64,000 bases of DNA from UBA4416 sp964543545. Its GTDB lineage: Bacteria; Bacteroidota; Bacteroidia; B-17B0; Aurantibacillaceae. The translations under genes and the position numbers were made by a program. Where the stretch lies: contig CAZIYT010000002.1 in the NCBI GenBank assembly GCA_964543545.1, forward strand, positions 806,001-870,000, read 5' to 3'. Below, piece by piece: positions 17,520 to 25,533 of this stretch. How positions within the stretch are numbered: position 1 is the stretch's first letter; every line of letters begins with the position of its first letter. The notes beneath the pieces are model-generated. The model was not told where the DNA came from, did not search any database, and saw nothing but the letters and a program-made list of their open reading frames with translations.

Positions 17520-18836
17520 TTAGTTGTATTTTCTGAAAACAGGCTTGATCGGTTCTCCCACGAGGTATTTCTCATAACCTTCCTCTACACCTTTGGCATA
17601 CACCACCATGGCTTTGTCAAAAGCTTCGAATGTTTTTTGCATATCCTCTTCCGTGTGCGATACACTTAAATTAAAGGTTCCACGAAACAGGATACCGTGC
17701 TTGATCACTTCCTGGTAGAAGAGGGTTTTCAGACCATCGCTTGCTACTCCGTCTTTATCCCTGAATACCATCAGCTGCCAGCAGGCGTGACCTTTCAGCT
17801 CCAGGTGTTTTTCCAGCTTGTGTTTTTTAATCAGCGCATTCACTTCCTTGTTAATGATCAATCCTTTTTGCTTGTCGGATTCAATCGTATCATTGTCGCG
17901 TGTGTAGGTAATGGAAGCGATGGCGGCGGCCAGGGTATGGGTTTCTGCACCATGCGTGGTAGAAATTAAAAACACACGCTCTTTATCGTGATTGATTCCT
18001 CCCAGGTTCATGATCTCTTTTTTACCGGCCAGCATGCAGGCCGAAAAGCCATTGGCCACGCCTTTTCCCCAGGTGCTCAGATCCGGCTCAATATCCAGCT
18101 CTTTGTGAACGCCCGGAAAACCAAGCTTAAAGCCGGTGATCATTTCATCGAGGATAAACACTGCGCCATTCTTATGACACAGGTCTTTTACCTTATGCAA
18201 AAAATTATCCACCGGAAAATCGAACTCCATCGGCTCCAGGATCACGCAGGCAATTTCGCCCGGATGCTGTTTGAACAAGGCTTCCACGGAAGCAATATCG
18301 TTGTATTTAAACGTTAAAGTCAGGCTTGCCATCTCCTCAGGCACACCGGAGTTGCAGGCTTTCACGCCCATGTACCAATCGTCGTAGGAGAAAAATCCAT
18401 GATCGGAACAAAAAGCCACGTACTTTTTATTGGTATAGGCACGCGCCAGCTTCACGGCAGCTGTGGTAACGGTAGAACCATTCTTCGCAAATTTCACCAT
18501 ATCGGCGGAAGGTACCGACTTCAGAAAAAGCTCGGCCAGCTCCGACTCGATCGGCGACGGACACTGGAAGTTCACCCCTTTCTCCAGCTCGCTGCGTACG
18601 GCAGACAATACCGGCTCAAAGGCATGACCCAGGCTCACCGCCGTTAAGCCCATTGCCCAGTCGATGTATTCATTCCCGTCCACATCCCATACATGGCTTC
18701 CTTTGCCATGCGAGATCACTTTAGGTCCCAGCAAAGGCGATTGGTCGGGTCCTTTGCTGTAGGTATGACACCCCGCAGGAATAAGCTCCTGCGCGCGTTT
18801 GATCATGCTGTCTGATTTTTCAAAATTTGTAATCAT
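17520..18836 (-). CDS. Class III PLP aminotransferase, glutamate-1-semialdehyde aminomutase-like
   Basis: A 438-residue fold-type I PLP enzyme. LDEMITGFKLGF carries Asp230, which contacts the pyridine nitrogen, and STWGKGVANGF carries the Schiff-base Lys258. The whole pattern (YSKGPDQSP, WDVDGNEYIDW, KNGSTVTTAAVKLARAYT) resembles glutamate-1-semialdehyde 2,1-aminomutases. Its place in a glycan operon argues against a role in haem synthesis. Relatives occur in other nonulosonate loci next to SpsF-like enzymes, where they probably supply an aminated sugar or side-chain precursor. It lies 16 bases from the cytidylyltransferase and 17 from the pseG fusion. Reaction unknown. Confidence 0.82.
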   Translation of the reverse strand: MITNFEKSDSMIKRAQELIPAGCHTYSKGPDQSPLLGPKVISHGKGSHVWDVDGNEYIDWAMGLTAVSLGHAFEPVLSAVRSELEKGVNFQCPSPIESELAELFLKSVPSADMVKFAKNGSTVTTAAVKLARAYTNKKYVAFCSDHGFFSYDDWYMGVKACNSGVPEEMASLTLTFKYNDIASVEALFKQHPGEIACVILEPMEFDFPVDNFLHKVKDLCHKNGAVFILDEMITGFKLGFPGVHKELDIEPDLSTWGKGVANGFSACMLAGKKEIMNLGGINHDKERVFLISTTHGAETHTLAAAIASITYTRDNDTIESDKQKGLIINKEVNALIKKHKLEKHLELKGHACWQLMVFRDKDGVASDGLKTLFYQEVIKHGILFRGTFNLSVSHTEEDMQKTFEAFDKAMVVYAKGVEEGYEKYLVGEPIKPVFRKYN

Positions 18837-18852
18837 GTGCTGAATATATAGT

Positions 18853-19608
18853 TTAATTATTTTTTAAAGAGTTTTGATAACCTTCGTTCCGGTTGATATG
18901 CTTGTTGATGCCGTTGATGAGGTCGTTGGTTCTATAATAATCGGCATAAGTCTTCCAGTCCTTGCCAGTCCCCAGTTTTTCAATTAATAATGAGATCACT
19001 TCAAAATCCGAAGCTTCATCCACGGTAAGCCGTACGTCGCTGTAATTCTCAGGATTGGAAACATTAAACGATTGGAACAGGTCTTTGCCGTTAAAGGAAG
19101 AGTTCCGGTGAATATAAGGAGTTACATGTTCTGTGTCGGATGCCAAGGTCGCCTCGCGCCATGCTCTTTCAAACGCAGCAAATTTAAACACTTCGATGTC
19201 CATCCCATCCGGAAAGGTCGGATTCAGGGTATTTGAGCAATAATCCACGTCCAGGTCAAGCGCCTTTTCAATGACGGTATCGATCAATTGCGGGTCGATC
19301 AGCGGGCAATCGGAAGTAAGCCTTACCATCCAAAGCGGTTGATAAGGTGATGCCGCCAGGTAAAAACGATTCAGGACATTATGTATGCTTCCCCTGTAAA
19401 AAGGCAAGCCATGCGCAGAGGCTAATCCGGCAATTGCTTCGTCTTCGGGTGCTATCGTGGTGGCCACCAGGAGCTGGTCTATGCGCTTCGATTTTAAGAT
19501 GCGTTCGAAATGAATCTCCAGCAGCGTTTGATCGCCAACCTTCTTCAAAACTTTTCCCGGTAAACGTGTGGAGCCTGTACGCGCCTGTGTAATTGCTAAG
19601 ACATTCAT
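18853..19608 (-). CDS. SpsF/PseF-like cytidylyltransferase
   Basis: A 251-residue nucleotidyltransferase. The N-terminal ITQARTGSTRLPGKVL loop binds the nucleotide, and VRLTSDCPLIDPQLIDTVI carries the metal-binding aspartates typical of the CMP-NeuA superfamily in its SpsF branch. The C-terminus has VRLTVDEASDFEVISLLIE, another SpsF signature. It most likely activates the nonulosonic acid to its CMP form, the last step before transfer. It replaces the classical PseF, which is not seen here. Its start overlaps the stop of the aldo/keto reductase by four bases (ATGA). SpsF-type proteins could also activate another sugar acid, so the CMP-pseudaminate role is inferred from the operon. Confidence 0.82.
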   Translation of the reverse strand: MNVLAITQARTGSTRLPGKVLKKVGDQTLLEIHFERILKSKRIDQLLVATTIAPEDEAIAGLASAHGLPFYRGSIHNVLNRFYLAASPYQPLWMVRLTSDCPLIDPQLIDTVIEKALDLDVDYCSNTLNPTFPDGMDIEVFKFAAFERAWREATLASDTEHVTPYIHRNSSFNGKDLFQSFNVSNPENYSDVRLTVDEASDFEVISLLIEKLGTGKDWKTYADYYRTNDLINGINKHINRNEGYQNSLKNN

Positions 19609-20480
19609 GAGTTCCAGGTTGAAGGGTTTAACAACGAATTATCTTCTACACGCAATGCATTCAACTGTGCCATCAGCTCTGCCGGCATGCGGCAATTCAA
19701 TGATTCCAAATTTTGATTTAACTGGGCGACTGTATCCACGCCAATCAGCACCTGGTCGATCTGCTCTTGCTGAACCACATAGTTCAGGGCAATATCGGAA
19801 AGACCGATCCCATAAGTTACAGACGCTTTCGCAACCTGATCGAGGTAAGGCCTAAGAGCCTTGAGCTTTTCAGGCAGGCTTTCCATAAAAAATAAGCCCT
19901 GCAAAAACACCGAGCGTGTATGTACTTCCATCCCTTTCTGCTTCGCTGCGGCGATCAGGGAACCGCGCTGGGCCTGGTTATCAAGCATATTGAAGGGTAA
20001 TTGCACCAGGTCGACAGGGTAAGCCAGTAAACGCTCAAGCTCACTGTTAGTGTACACCGATACACCGAATTTCCTGATCAGTCCTTGTGTTTTCAGGGAT
20101 TCTATACCTGTCCTGTAGCCTTCGTAATAGGTTTCGAAATCTTTGAAGGAATGAAACATATAAGCGTACAAATGATCCACTCCTAATGTTTTCAGGTCCT
20201 GCGCCACACGCTCCGAAAGATTGTCTGACAGATCCTTCCGACCGGCACTGAACTTCGTCACGATGTCAAAACGATGAGAAGACGCGCGGTGATAGTCGCC
20301 AATCACTTCCTGCGCATTGCCATAAGCTTCGGCTGTATCGAGGATCCGGATTCCCTGTTGAAAGGCAAGGTCGAGGATAGCAGCAACGCTCTCCGCTGTA
20401 GGCTTTCCTGTGCGGTTGTTGATGCCGTAGTCAAGCCCGAATTGTACCGTGCCTAAAATAAGTTTACCTGTAGCTGGCAT
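19605..20480 (-). CDS. Aldo/keto reductase
   Basis: A 291-residue NADP(H)-dependent reductase. The catalytic tetrad is in place: Asp in LDTAEAYGNA with the Tyr following, Lys in IVTKFSAGRK, and His in YMFHSFKDF. The C-terminal cofactor segment reads IDQVLIGVDTVAQLNQNLES. The start is 17 bases inside the methyltransferase gene and the stop overlaps the cytidylyltransferase start. In this operon it may reduce a keto-sugar intermediate, giving a derivative of the basic Pse pathway, which itself needs no such reductase. Related reductases with methyltransferase and aminotransferase partners recur in nonulosonate loci, but the exact step is unknown. Confidence 0.85.
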   Translation of the reverse strand: MPATGKLILGTVQFGLDYGINNRTGKPTAESVAAILDLAFQQGIRILDTAEAYGNAQEVIGDYHRASSHRFDIVTKFSAGRKDLSDNLSERVAQDLKTLGVDHLYAYMFHSFKDFETYYEGYRTGIESLKTQGLIRKFGVSVYTNSELERLLAYPVDLVQLPFNMLDNQAQRGSLIAAAKQKGMEVHTRSVFLQGLFFMESLPEKLKALRPYLDQVAKASVTYGIGLSDIALNYVVQQEQIDQVLIGVDTVAQLNQNLESLNCRMPAELMAQLNALRVEDNSLLNPSTWNS

Positions 20481-21138
20481 TCAGATCTTTTTTGAGCAAT
20501 AAAATGCTGTACTTGTTGTAATGGTCATTACCGGCGTCATACATTTTTGAATCATGGTTCAGGGTCGACTTGTCCAGTAAATAATATAATTTCGAAGAAG
20601 TAAAAATCTCATCGTAATTCTGCTTGAAAGAGTAAGCACTAAAATCTTTGATATGCTGGTATTGGTTTTTCAGGGATGTTTCAGAGAAAAAATCCACGAT
20701 GATGAGCAGACCGCCGTCTTTGAGAACGCGGTCTATTTCTGAAACAACTTTAAACACGATGTTCCGGTCAATCACATAAAACACAAATCCAACAATCACT
20801 ACATCCATGCTTGCATCCTGGTACATGCTCAGGTTATCGGCCGTACCCACTTGCAACAAAAGATCGTCGAAGTTGTCTTTACCAAAAGCGATGGCTTTCT
20901 CCGAAGGATCGATCCCGAAGATCTGGCAATCCTTGTATAATTGCTTGATCCCGTTAAGCCTGTAGCCCGCAGAGCAGCCTATTTCTAAAAAGTTTCCCTG
21001 CTTCAGGTTATATTTTTCTATCAGTTGAACAACTTTATCTTCTGTGGGAGCATAGCTCATCAGGTAATCCCTGTTCCGTTCGAACCAGGCATCTGCCTCG
21101 TAGGCCACAAAAGCTTCTTTTTGTTTACTGTTTTCCAT
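20464..21138 (-). CDS. Class I SAM-dependent methyltransferase
   Basis: A 224-residue Rossmann methyltransferase. Motif I is FLEIGCSAGYRLNG, motif II ends in the acidic GIDPSEKAIA, and VVIVGFVFYVID is the post-motif strand. The N-terminus QKEAFVAYEADAWFERNRDY resembles the pseudaminic-acid-associated methylase group (TIGR03587-like), which fits the 14-base overlap with pseC, although membership needs a profile search. It may O- or N-methylate the nonulosonate or its 4-amino precursor. A role on another sugar of the glycan is equally open. Confidence 0.82.
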   Translation of the reverse strand: MENSKQKEAFVAYEADAWFERNRDYLMSYAPTEDKVVQLIEKYNLKQGNFLEIGCSAGYRLNGIKQLYKDCQIFGIDPSEKAIAFGKDNFDDLLLQVGTADNLSMYQDASMDVVIVGFVFYVIDRNIVFKVVSEIDRVLKDGGLLIIVDFFSETSLKNQYQHIKDFSAYSFKQNYDEIFTSSKLYYLLDKSTLNHDSKMYDAGNDHYNKYSILLLKKDLNASYR

Positions 21139-22300
21139 GAAAACGATTTATAGTTGAAATAACAAATTCTTGTTCTTCATCTGTAAGGGTCGGATACATC
21201 GGGATACTGATACAGTGCCTGTAATAGTTTTCAGCCTGGGGGAAATCGCCCGGCTTCCAGCCAAACTGCCTGTAGTATGGCATCAGGTGTACCGGTACAT
21301 AATGGATCTGTGCAAAGATACCGTTGGAGATCAGGAAGTCATACAAGCCTTTGCGGTCTTCCACTTCTATTACGAATAAATGATAGGCATTGAAGTGCCC
21401 GGCTTTCTCCGCCTGTAGCTTAATCTGCGGATTTCCTGCGAACGCATCGCGGTATTTTTTGGCGATTTCATGACGCCTGGCAATACCTGCATCCGCACGT
21501 TTGAGCTGGCTATTGGCCAGAGCCGCCTGTATATCGGTGATCCTGTAATTATAGCCCAGCACCTGCATTTCGTAATACCAGGCACCTTGTTTTTCAGGCT
21601 CCGGAAAATCGTATTGCAAATTTTCTTTGGTAATTCCATGCGTACGAAGCATCATAAGCTTCTTATACAACACCTCGTCGTTGGTCGTAATCATTCCACC
21701 TTCACCGGCCGCAATGTGTTTTACCGGGTGAAAGGAAAAAGCCGCTGCATGGGCGTAACGGCCGTTACCACAATTCTGCTGTTGCCCTTTCGAGTCTATA
21801 AAATAGCCGCCGGGAGAATGGCAGGCATCTTCCAGGATAAACAAACCATATTCATCCGCTAATGCCCGGATCGCCTCCAGGTTTACCGGGTAGCCCGTAA
21901 AATCAACCGGCACCACCGCCTTAAAGTAACCCTTGGGATGCTTCTGCAGCAAGGCTTTCAGGTTGTCTACCGACATCACATAGGTATCGGGATCGATGTC
22001 CACAAAATGAACCTCGGCATCGCAGTAGCGCGCAGCGTTGCCCGATGCCGCGAAGGTGATCGGCGTGGTAATAATGCGGTCGCCTTTCTGCAAACCGATA
22101 GCCAACAAGGGTAAATGCAGGGCAGCTGTGCCATTAGACACAGCTACCGCATAGTTGCAGCCGATGTAGCTGGCAAAGTTTTTCTCAAACTCCGCGATGC
22201 GCGGCCCCTGGGTCAAAAAGTCAGAATGCAGGGCTTGTACCACTGCATCTGTATCTTCCTGAGAAATATATTGCTTTCCGTAAGGAATTTTATAAGTCAT
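21125..22300 (-). CDS. pseC: UDP-4-amino-4,6-dideoxy-N-acetyl-L-altrosamine transaminase
   Basis: Second enzyme of the pseudaminic acid route: transfers an amino group from glutamate to the 4-keto sugar made by PseB. The 391 residues form a DegT/DnrJ/EryC1 PLP enzyme. YSISQEDTDAV-like N-terminus is read here as YISQEDTDAVVQALHSDFLT; VAVSNGTAALHL, VDFTGYPVN, ILEDACHSPGG and SFHPVKHIAAGEGG (Schiff-base Lys194) are all typical of PseC. The gene begins 4 bases after pseB, as is usual for this pair. No key residue is missing. Confidence 0.92.
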   Translation of the reverse strand: MTYKIPYGKQYISQEDTDAVVQALHSDFLTQGPRIAEFEKNFASYIGCNYAVAVSNGTAALHLPLLAIGLQKGDRIITTPITFAASGNAARYCDAEVHFVDIDPDTYVMSVDNLKALLQKHPKGYFKAVVPVDFTGYPVNLEAIRALADEYGLFILEDACHSPGGYFIDSKGQQQNCGNGRYAHAAAFSFHPVKHIAAGEGGMITTNDEVLYKKLMMLRTHGITKENLQYDFPEPEKQGAWYYEMQVLGYNYRITDIQAALANSQLKRADAGIARRHEIAKKYRDAFAGNPQIKLQAEKAGHFNAYHLFVIEVEDRKGLYDFLISNGIFAQIHYVPVHLMPYYRQFGWKPGDFPQAENYYRHCISIPMYPTLTDEEQEFVISTINRFHGKQ

Positions 22301-22304
22301 ACTA

Positions 22305-23318
22305 TTAATTCACTTCAAAGTTAGGATCCACGTAATCTCTGATCTGTTGGCGCAGGCTCTCAACCGTTTCCCACTGATCGTTGGTTCCCGAGTTGTAGCA
22401 AAACTGCTCAGGCACTGCTTTGGCATTAAAATGTTTTTTATAGGCCTCCACATCAAAAATCGGCTGCTGCGGAAGGATGGCATAATATTTACCAAGATCC
22501 AGCGTGTTGAAGGAATCCGATGACGTGATCATTTCCTCATGCAGCTTTTCACCCGGGCGGATGCCCACTTCTACCTGTTTGCAATTCGGATCGATGGCCG
22601 TAGCCACGTCCACAATCTTGTAGGAAGGAATCTTCGGTACAAAGATCTCGCCGCCCCATGAATTCTCAATTGCATTGAATACCATTTCGCATCCGTCTTC
22701 CAGTGAAATATTGAAACGCGTCATACGCTTATCAGTGATCGGCAATACGCCTTCATGTCTTTTCTTCAGGAAGAAAGGCATGACCGAACCGTTAGAGCCC
22801 ATCACGTTGCCGTAACGTACCACGGAAAAAGAAAGATCCCTTTTCCCTTTGATATTATTGGCCGCAATGAAAAGCTTATCGGAAGCCAGCTTCGTGGCAC
22901 CATACAGATTGATCGGCGCAGCCGCCTTATCGGTGGATAAAGCCACCACTTTTTTTACACCTGTTTTAAAAGCGGCGTTGATCACGTTCTCAGCCCCCAG
23001 GATATTGGTTTTCACACACTCCATCGGGTTATACTCCGCAATGTGAACATGCTTCATCGCCGCCGCATGAATCACCACATCAATCCCCTCAAAGGCACTG
23101 ATGAGACGGCTTTCGTCCCTGACATCACCCAGGAAAAAACGGATGGCCGGGTATTTACTTTCCGGGTACTCCATCGCCATCTGGTAATGCTTCTGCTCAT
23201 CACGCGACAGGATCACCAGTCGTTTAACATCCGGAAACCGTTCAAAGATGATCTTGGTAAACATCTTTCCAAAGGAACCGGTCCCCCCGGTAATTAAGAC
23301 ACTTTTGTTATTTAACAT
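22305..23318 (-). CDS. pseB: UDP-N-acetylglucosamine 4,6-dehydratase (inverting)
   Basis: First committed enzyme of pseudaminic acid synthesis. It converts UDP-GlcNAc to the 4-keto-6-deoxy-L-arabino-hexulose by dehydration and C5 inversion. The 337 residues have the SDR cofactor loop TGGTGSFG (residues 10-17), HAAAMKHVHIAEYNP, and the catalytic group LSTDKAAAPINLYGATK with Asp130, Lys131, Tyr139 and Lys143, offset by two from the studied FlaA1/PseB residues. The short, soluble form without N-terminal membrane helices separates it from FlaA2/CapD-type proteins. It is the first gene of the long minus-strand operon, about 70 bases after a TAnnTTTG promoter element. Confidence 0.94.
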   Translation of the reverse strand: MLNNKSVLITGGTGSFGKMFTKIIFERFPDVKRLVILSRDEQKHYQMAMEYPESKYPAIRFFLGDVRDESRLISAFEGIDVVIHAAAMKHVHIAEYNPMECVKTNILGAENVINAAFKTGVKKVVALSTDKAAAPINLYGATKLASDKLFIAANNIKGKRDLSFSVVRYGNVMGSNGSVMPFFLKKRHEGVLPITDKRMTRFNISLEDGCEMVFNAIENSWGGEIFVPKIPSYKIVDVATAIDPNCKQVEVGIRPGEKLHEEMITSSDSFNTLDLGKYYAILPQQPIFDVEAYKKHFNAKAVPEQFCYNSGTNDQWETVESLRQQIRDYVDPNFEVN

Positions 23319-23390
23319 ATTCTGATCACAGGTTTAAAATAATTGACTATCAACCACTTAAAAAGAATTAACCATTTTAAATGAGGATAA

Positions 23391-23398
23391 CAAATATA
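23391..23398 (-). promoter_or_regulatory. Putative -7 promoter element of the pseB operon
   Basis: On the minus strand this reads TATATTTG, a full match to the Bacteroidota -7 consensus TAnnTTTG. It lies about 72 bases before the pseB start. A TTG lies upstream at a 15-base spacing, shorter than the usual 17-23, so the -33 part is weak. No other promoter-like match is evident inside the 20-kb gene run. Confidence 0.45.
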
Positions 23399-23527
23399 CT
23401 TAATAAACCCACACAAAATGTAGTCTGTGTAAATAATTTATTAAGTCCCGGACCCTGAAAAATGAGCTTTTTGAGCACTCCTTTCAACCAGGAAAAACAG
23501 GGAAAGTGCCTCAGTCGATTTCCTGAT

Positions 23528-23690
23528 CTAACGTTGTTCAATTAACCGACTCTTCCTCCCACCCGCGCGCTGCTTGATGTCGTCGGTACCTCCCTGTCTT
23601 CTTTTGGATGCGGGAACGCTGTTCTTCCCGAATTTGTATGTGAACGAAACCGTGGCCACCCGTGTATCGCGGCTTACCCGGAACGTCCCG
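23528..23690 (-). pseudogene. Remnant of the C-terminus of an outer-membrane beta-barrel (TonB-receptor-like) protein
   Basis: The minus-strand frame reads DTRVATVSFTYKFGKN, then a basic, Gly/Arg-rich tail and a TAG stop at 23528. This is the typical last beta strand and tail of the Bacteroidota outer-membrane beta-barrel family proteins (PF14905-like), which are normally 750 or more residues long. Only about 50 codons remain and the sequence upstream in the frame no longer resembles the family. No start or ribosome site fits. It looks like the leftover of a gene deleted when the glycan locus was inserted or rearranged. Confidence 0.6.
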
Positions 23691-23872
23691 TCCCGCAAGC
23701 ATGCAGGGATCGGGACGAACACGCCCAAAACCGAACAGTCTTATGTTCTCTCAAAAACGCCAAATTACAACTTAAATATTGCTTTTTATGACAGTCCTGG
23801 CATCGGTTTCGGTAAGAACATCATGACTTACATTCACTTTAACAAAATGATTTACAAACAATTACAAAGCCA

Positions 23873-23891
23873 TATGAAAAATTATTTTTCA
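23873..23891. promoter_or_regulatory. Perfect 19-bp palindrome, putative MarR operator
   Basis: ATGAAAAAT-T-ATTTTTCAT, two perfect 9-base arms about one centre base, followed two bases later by another ATGAAA half-site. It lies just upstream of a TAAATTTG -7 element and about 55 bases before the MarR-GNAT start, so a bound dimer would cover the -33 region. Autoregulation by the adjacent MarR protein is the natural inference. Confidence 0.5.
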
Positions 23892-23908
23892 TTTATGAAA
23901 GTACTTTT

Positions 23909-23916
23909 ATAAATTT
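23909..23916 (+). promoter_or_regulatory. Putative -7 promoter element of the MarR-GNAT gene
   Basis: TAAATTTG matches the TAnnTTTG consensus and lies 29 bases before the TTG start codon. The palindrome at 23873-23891 occupies the expected -33 region. Confidence 0.45.
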
Positions 23917-23945
23917 GTGAAAGCTATTTCATATATACAGACATA

Positions 23946-24899
23946 TTGAGCACTATTTCAAAAACAGGCTACCTGGGAGGAGCCACACGGCTGAGGAGAA
24001 TCGGTGAAAAGCTACAGGCGGAAGGTGATAAGATCTACAGCGATCTTGGGATTAACTTCAAAGCCAGCTGGTTTGCCACCTACCATACGCTGGTACAAAC
24101 CGACAAGCCTCTCACCATGCAGGAGATCACCGCCTCCATTGATTTCACACACATTACGGTCAAGAACATTGTCCGGGAGCTGGAGGAAAACGGCTACGTC
24201 AAAATAAAGCCGAACCCCCACGATGCCCGCTCCAAGCATGTCAGCCTGACGGTGAAAGGGAAAAACCTGCTAACGAAACTGCAGCCTGTCTGGAAATCGA
24301 TCGCGCTCAATCTCCGCCTGCTCCTCACCAGCGGGCATCCCAACTTCATTGCCATCATCGGCCGGGTAGAAACAGAAATGGAACAGAGGCCCCTGCACCG
24401 GCGCGTCCTTCAGTCGTCTTCACCGGAACAGATTACGGTATGCGATTACAGGCCCTCGTTAAAGCCTTATTTTACAGAGCTTGTAGGCCCCTGGCTTGAA
24501 AACCTCCTGGATGGTAAACCGGAAAAGGAAGATGGGCTGGCGCTTGAGCATCCCGATAAGGTGTATATCAAAACCGGCGGCTTTATCTTTTTTGCACAGA
24601 ACGAGGCACAGAAAGTCATCGGATGCGTTGCCCTGAAGCGACTGAACGAGGACAGCTTTGAGCTCTGTAAATTATATGTTCATCCGGAAGCCCGCAAACA
24701 GGGCATTGCAACCAAACTGATCGAGCGTTGCATCAACCGTTGCCGGGAAAATGCAGCAAGGGACTTATGGCTTCAAAGCACCAACAGCATGCCTGAGGCC
24801 CACCGGCTTTACGACAGCCTGGGATTTAAAGATGCTGCAGCTCCTACATACATGCTGGTATTAAACCGGACTCAAAAAATAATGCGCTTACACTTATAA
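23946..24899 (+). CDS. MarR-family regulator fused to a GNAT acetyltransferase
   Basis: A 317-residue two-domain protein. Residues 1 to about 145 form a winged-helix MarR domain (LTMQEITASIDFTHITVKNIVRELEENGYVKI contains the recognition helix; the wing has NPHDARSKHVSLT). Residues from about 155 form a GNAT domain with FELCKLYVHPEARKQGIATKL, the acetyl-CoA pyrophosphate loop. Start is TTG, chosen because the following ISKTGYLGGATRLRRIGEKL matches the usual beginning of this fusion family. The operator-like palindrome upstream suggests autoregulation. The acetylated substrate and the regulated genes are unknown; the GNAT gene 32 bases downstream is likely co-transcribed. Confidence 0.88.
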   Translation: MSTISKTGYLGGATRLRRIGEKLQAEGDKIYSDLGINFKASWFATYHTLVQTDKPLTMQEITASIDFTHITVKNIVRELEENGYVKIKPNPHDARSKHVSLTVKGKNLLTKLQPVWKSIALNLRLLLTSGHPNFIAIIGRVETEMEQRPLHRRVLQSSSPEQITVCDYRPSLKPYFTELVGPWLENLLDGKPEKEDGLALEHPDKVYIKTGGFIFFAQNEAQKVIGCVALKRLNEDSFELCKLYVHPEARKQGIATKLIERCINRCRENAARDLWLQSTNSMPEAHRLYDSLGFKDAAAPTYMLVLNRTQKIMRLHL

Positions 24900-24931
24900 A
24901 AATACCATCCTTTCGTATAAACACACACCAC

Positions 24932-25405
24932 ATGAAAATCCAGAACGACATCAGCATTGTTGAATACCTGCCCGAACACCGCCTTCGCTTTAAAGAAATC
25001 AATGAGCAATGGATTACCCGCTCCTACGTCATGGAAGAAGAAGACATTAAAACCGTAGAAGATCCTGAAACCTATATTTTAAAAGACGGCGGAAAGATCT
25101 ACATCGCCTTATACAATGGGCATCCCGTGGGAACCTGCGCCTACCTTAACATGGGCGACAAGGTGTATGAAATGATCAAATTTGCTGTAGATGAGGATTA
25201 CCGGGGCTTAAAGATCGGGAAGATCCTGGCGGAGGAATCTGTAGAAAGCATTAAACAGCTGGGCGCCGACAAGATTATCCTGTTTTCCAATAAAGGTGGC
25301 TCTGCCAAAGCCATAGAGATGTACTACAAAATGGGCTTTAAAGAAATTCCTTTGGGCAACTCTGAATTTGCAAGGGCCGATATCAAAATGGAATTGATTT
25401 TTTGA
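24932..25405 (+). CDS. GNAT family N-acetyltransferase
   Basis: A 157-residue GNAT. Central motif A is FAVDEDYRGLKIGKILAEESV, here without the usual Q/R-x-x-G-x-G/A exactly but with RGLKIGK in its place; KAIEMYYKMGFKEIPL is the C-terminal motif. It should transfer an acyl group from acyl-CoA to a small molecule or protein amine. It follows the MarR-GNAT gene by 32 bases on the same strand and is probably under the same control. Substrate unknown. Confidence 0.85.
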   Translation: MKIQNDISIVEYLPEHRLRFKEINEQWITRSYVMEEEDIKTVEDPETYILKDGGKIYIALYNGHPVGTCAYLNMGDKVYEMIKFAVDEDYRGLKIGKILAEESVESIKQLGADKIILFSNKGGSAKAIEMYYKMGFKEIPLGNSEFARADIKMELIF

Positions 25406-25408
25406 GTG

Positions 25409-25433
25409 CAGCCCGCTCTAAGGGGCTTTTCTT
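25409..25433 (+). terminator. Weak stem-loop terminator after the GNAT gene
   Basis: AGCCC...GGGCT forms a five-base stem with a short loop followed by TTTTCTTC just after the stop codon. The stem is short, so termination may be partial. Confidence 0.35.
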
Positions 25434-25533
25434 CATTCTGTAAACGGTAAACTCCGAAATGGGTTCAGTGTGAATTCTGATTTTTTTCTGTAACTATTAT
25501 TCGTCGCTTCGTCATGATTGGAAACGAAACCTG

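Noticed and set aside
17520..18836. hemL as the name for the class III aminotransferase
   Set aside because: No haem gene is near, and the operon is devoted to glycan synthesis; the general fold match is not enough.
15030..23318. Flagellin glycosylation as the purpose of the pseudaminic acid genes
   Set aside because: No flagellar gene is present and the genes are joined to a polysaccharide assembly set.
23574..23912. Plus-strand frame of 112 codons upstream of the MarR gene
   Set aside because: It crosses the antisense of the receptor remnant and the MarR control region, and its sequence resembles no family.
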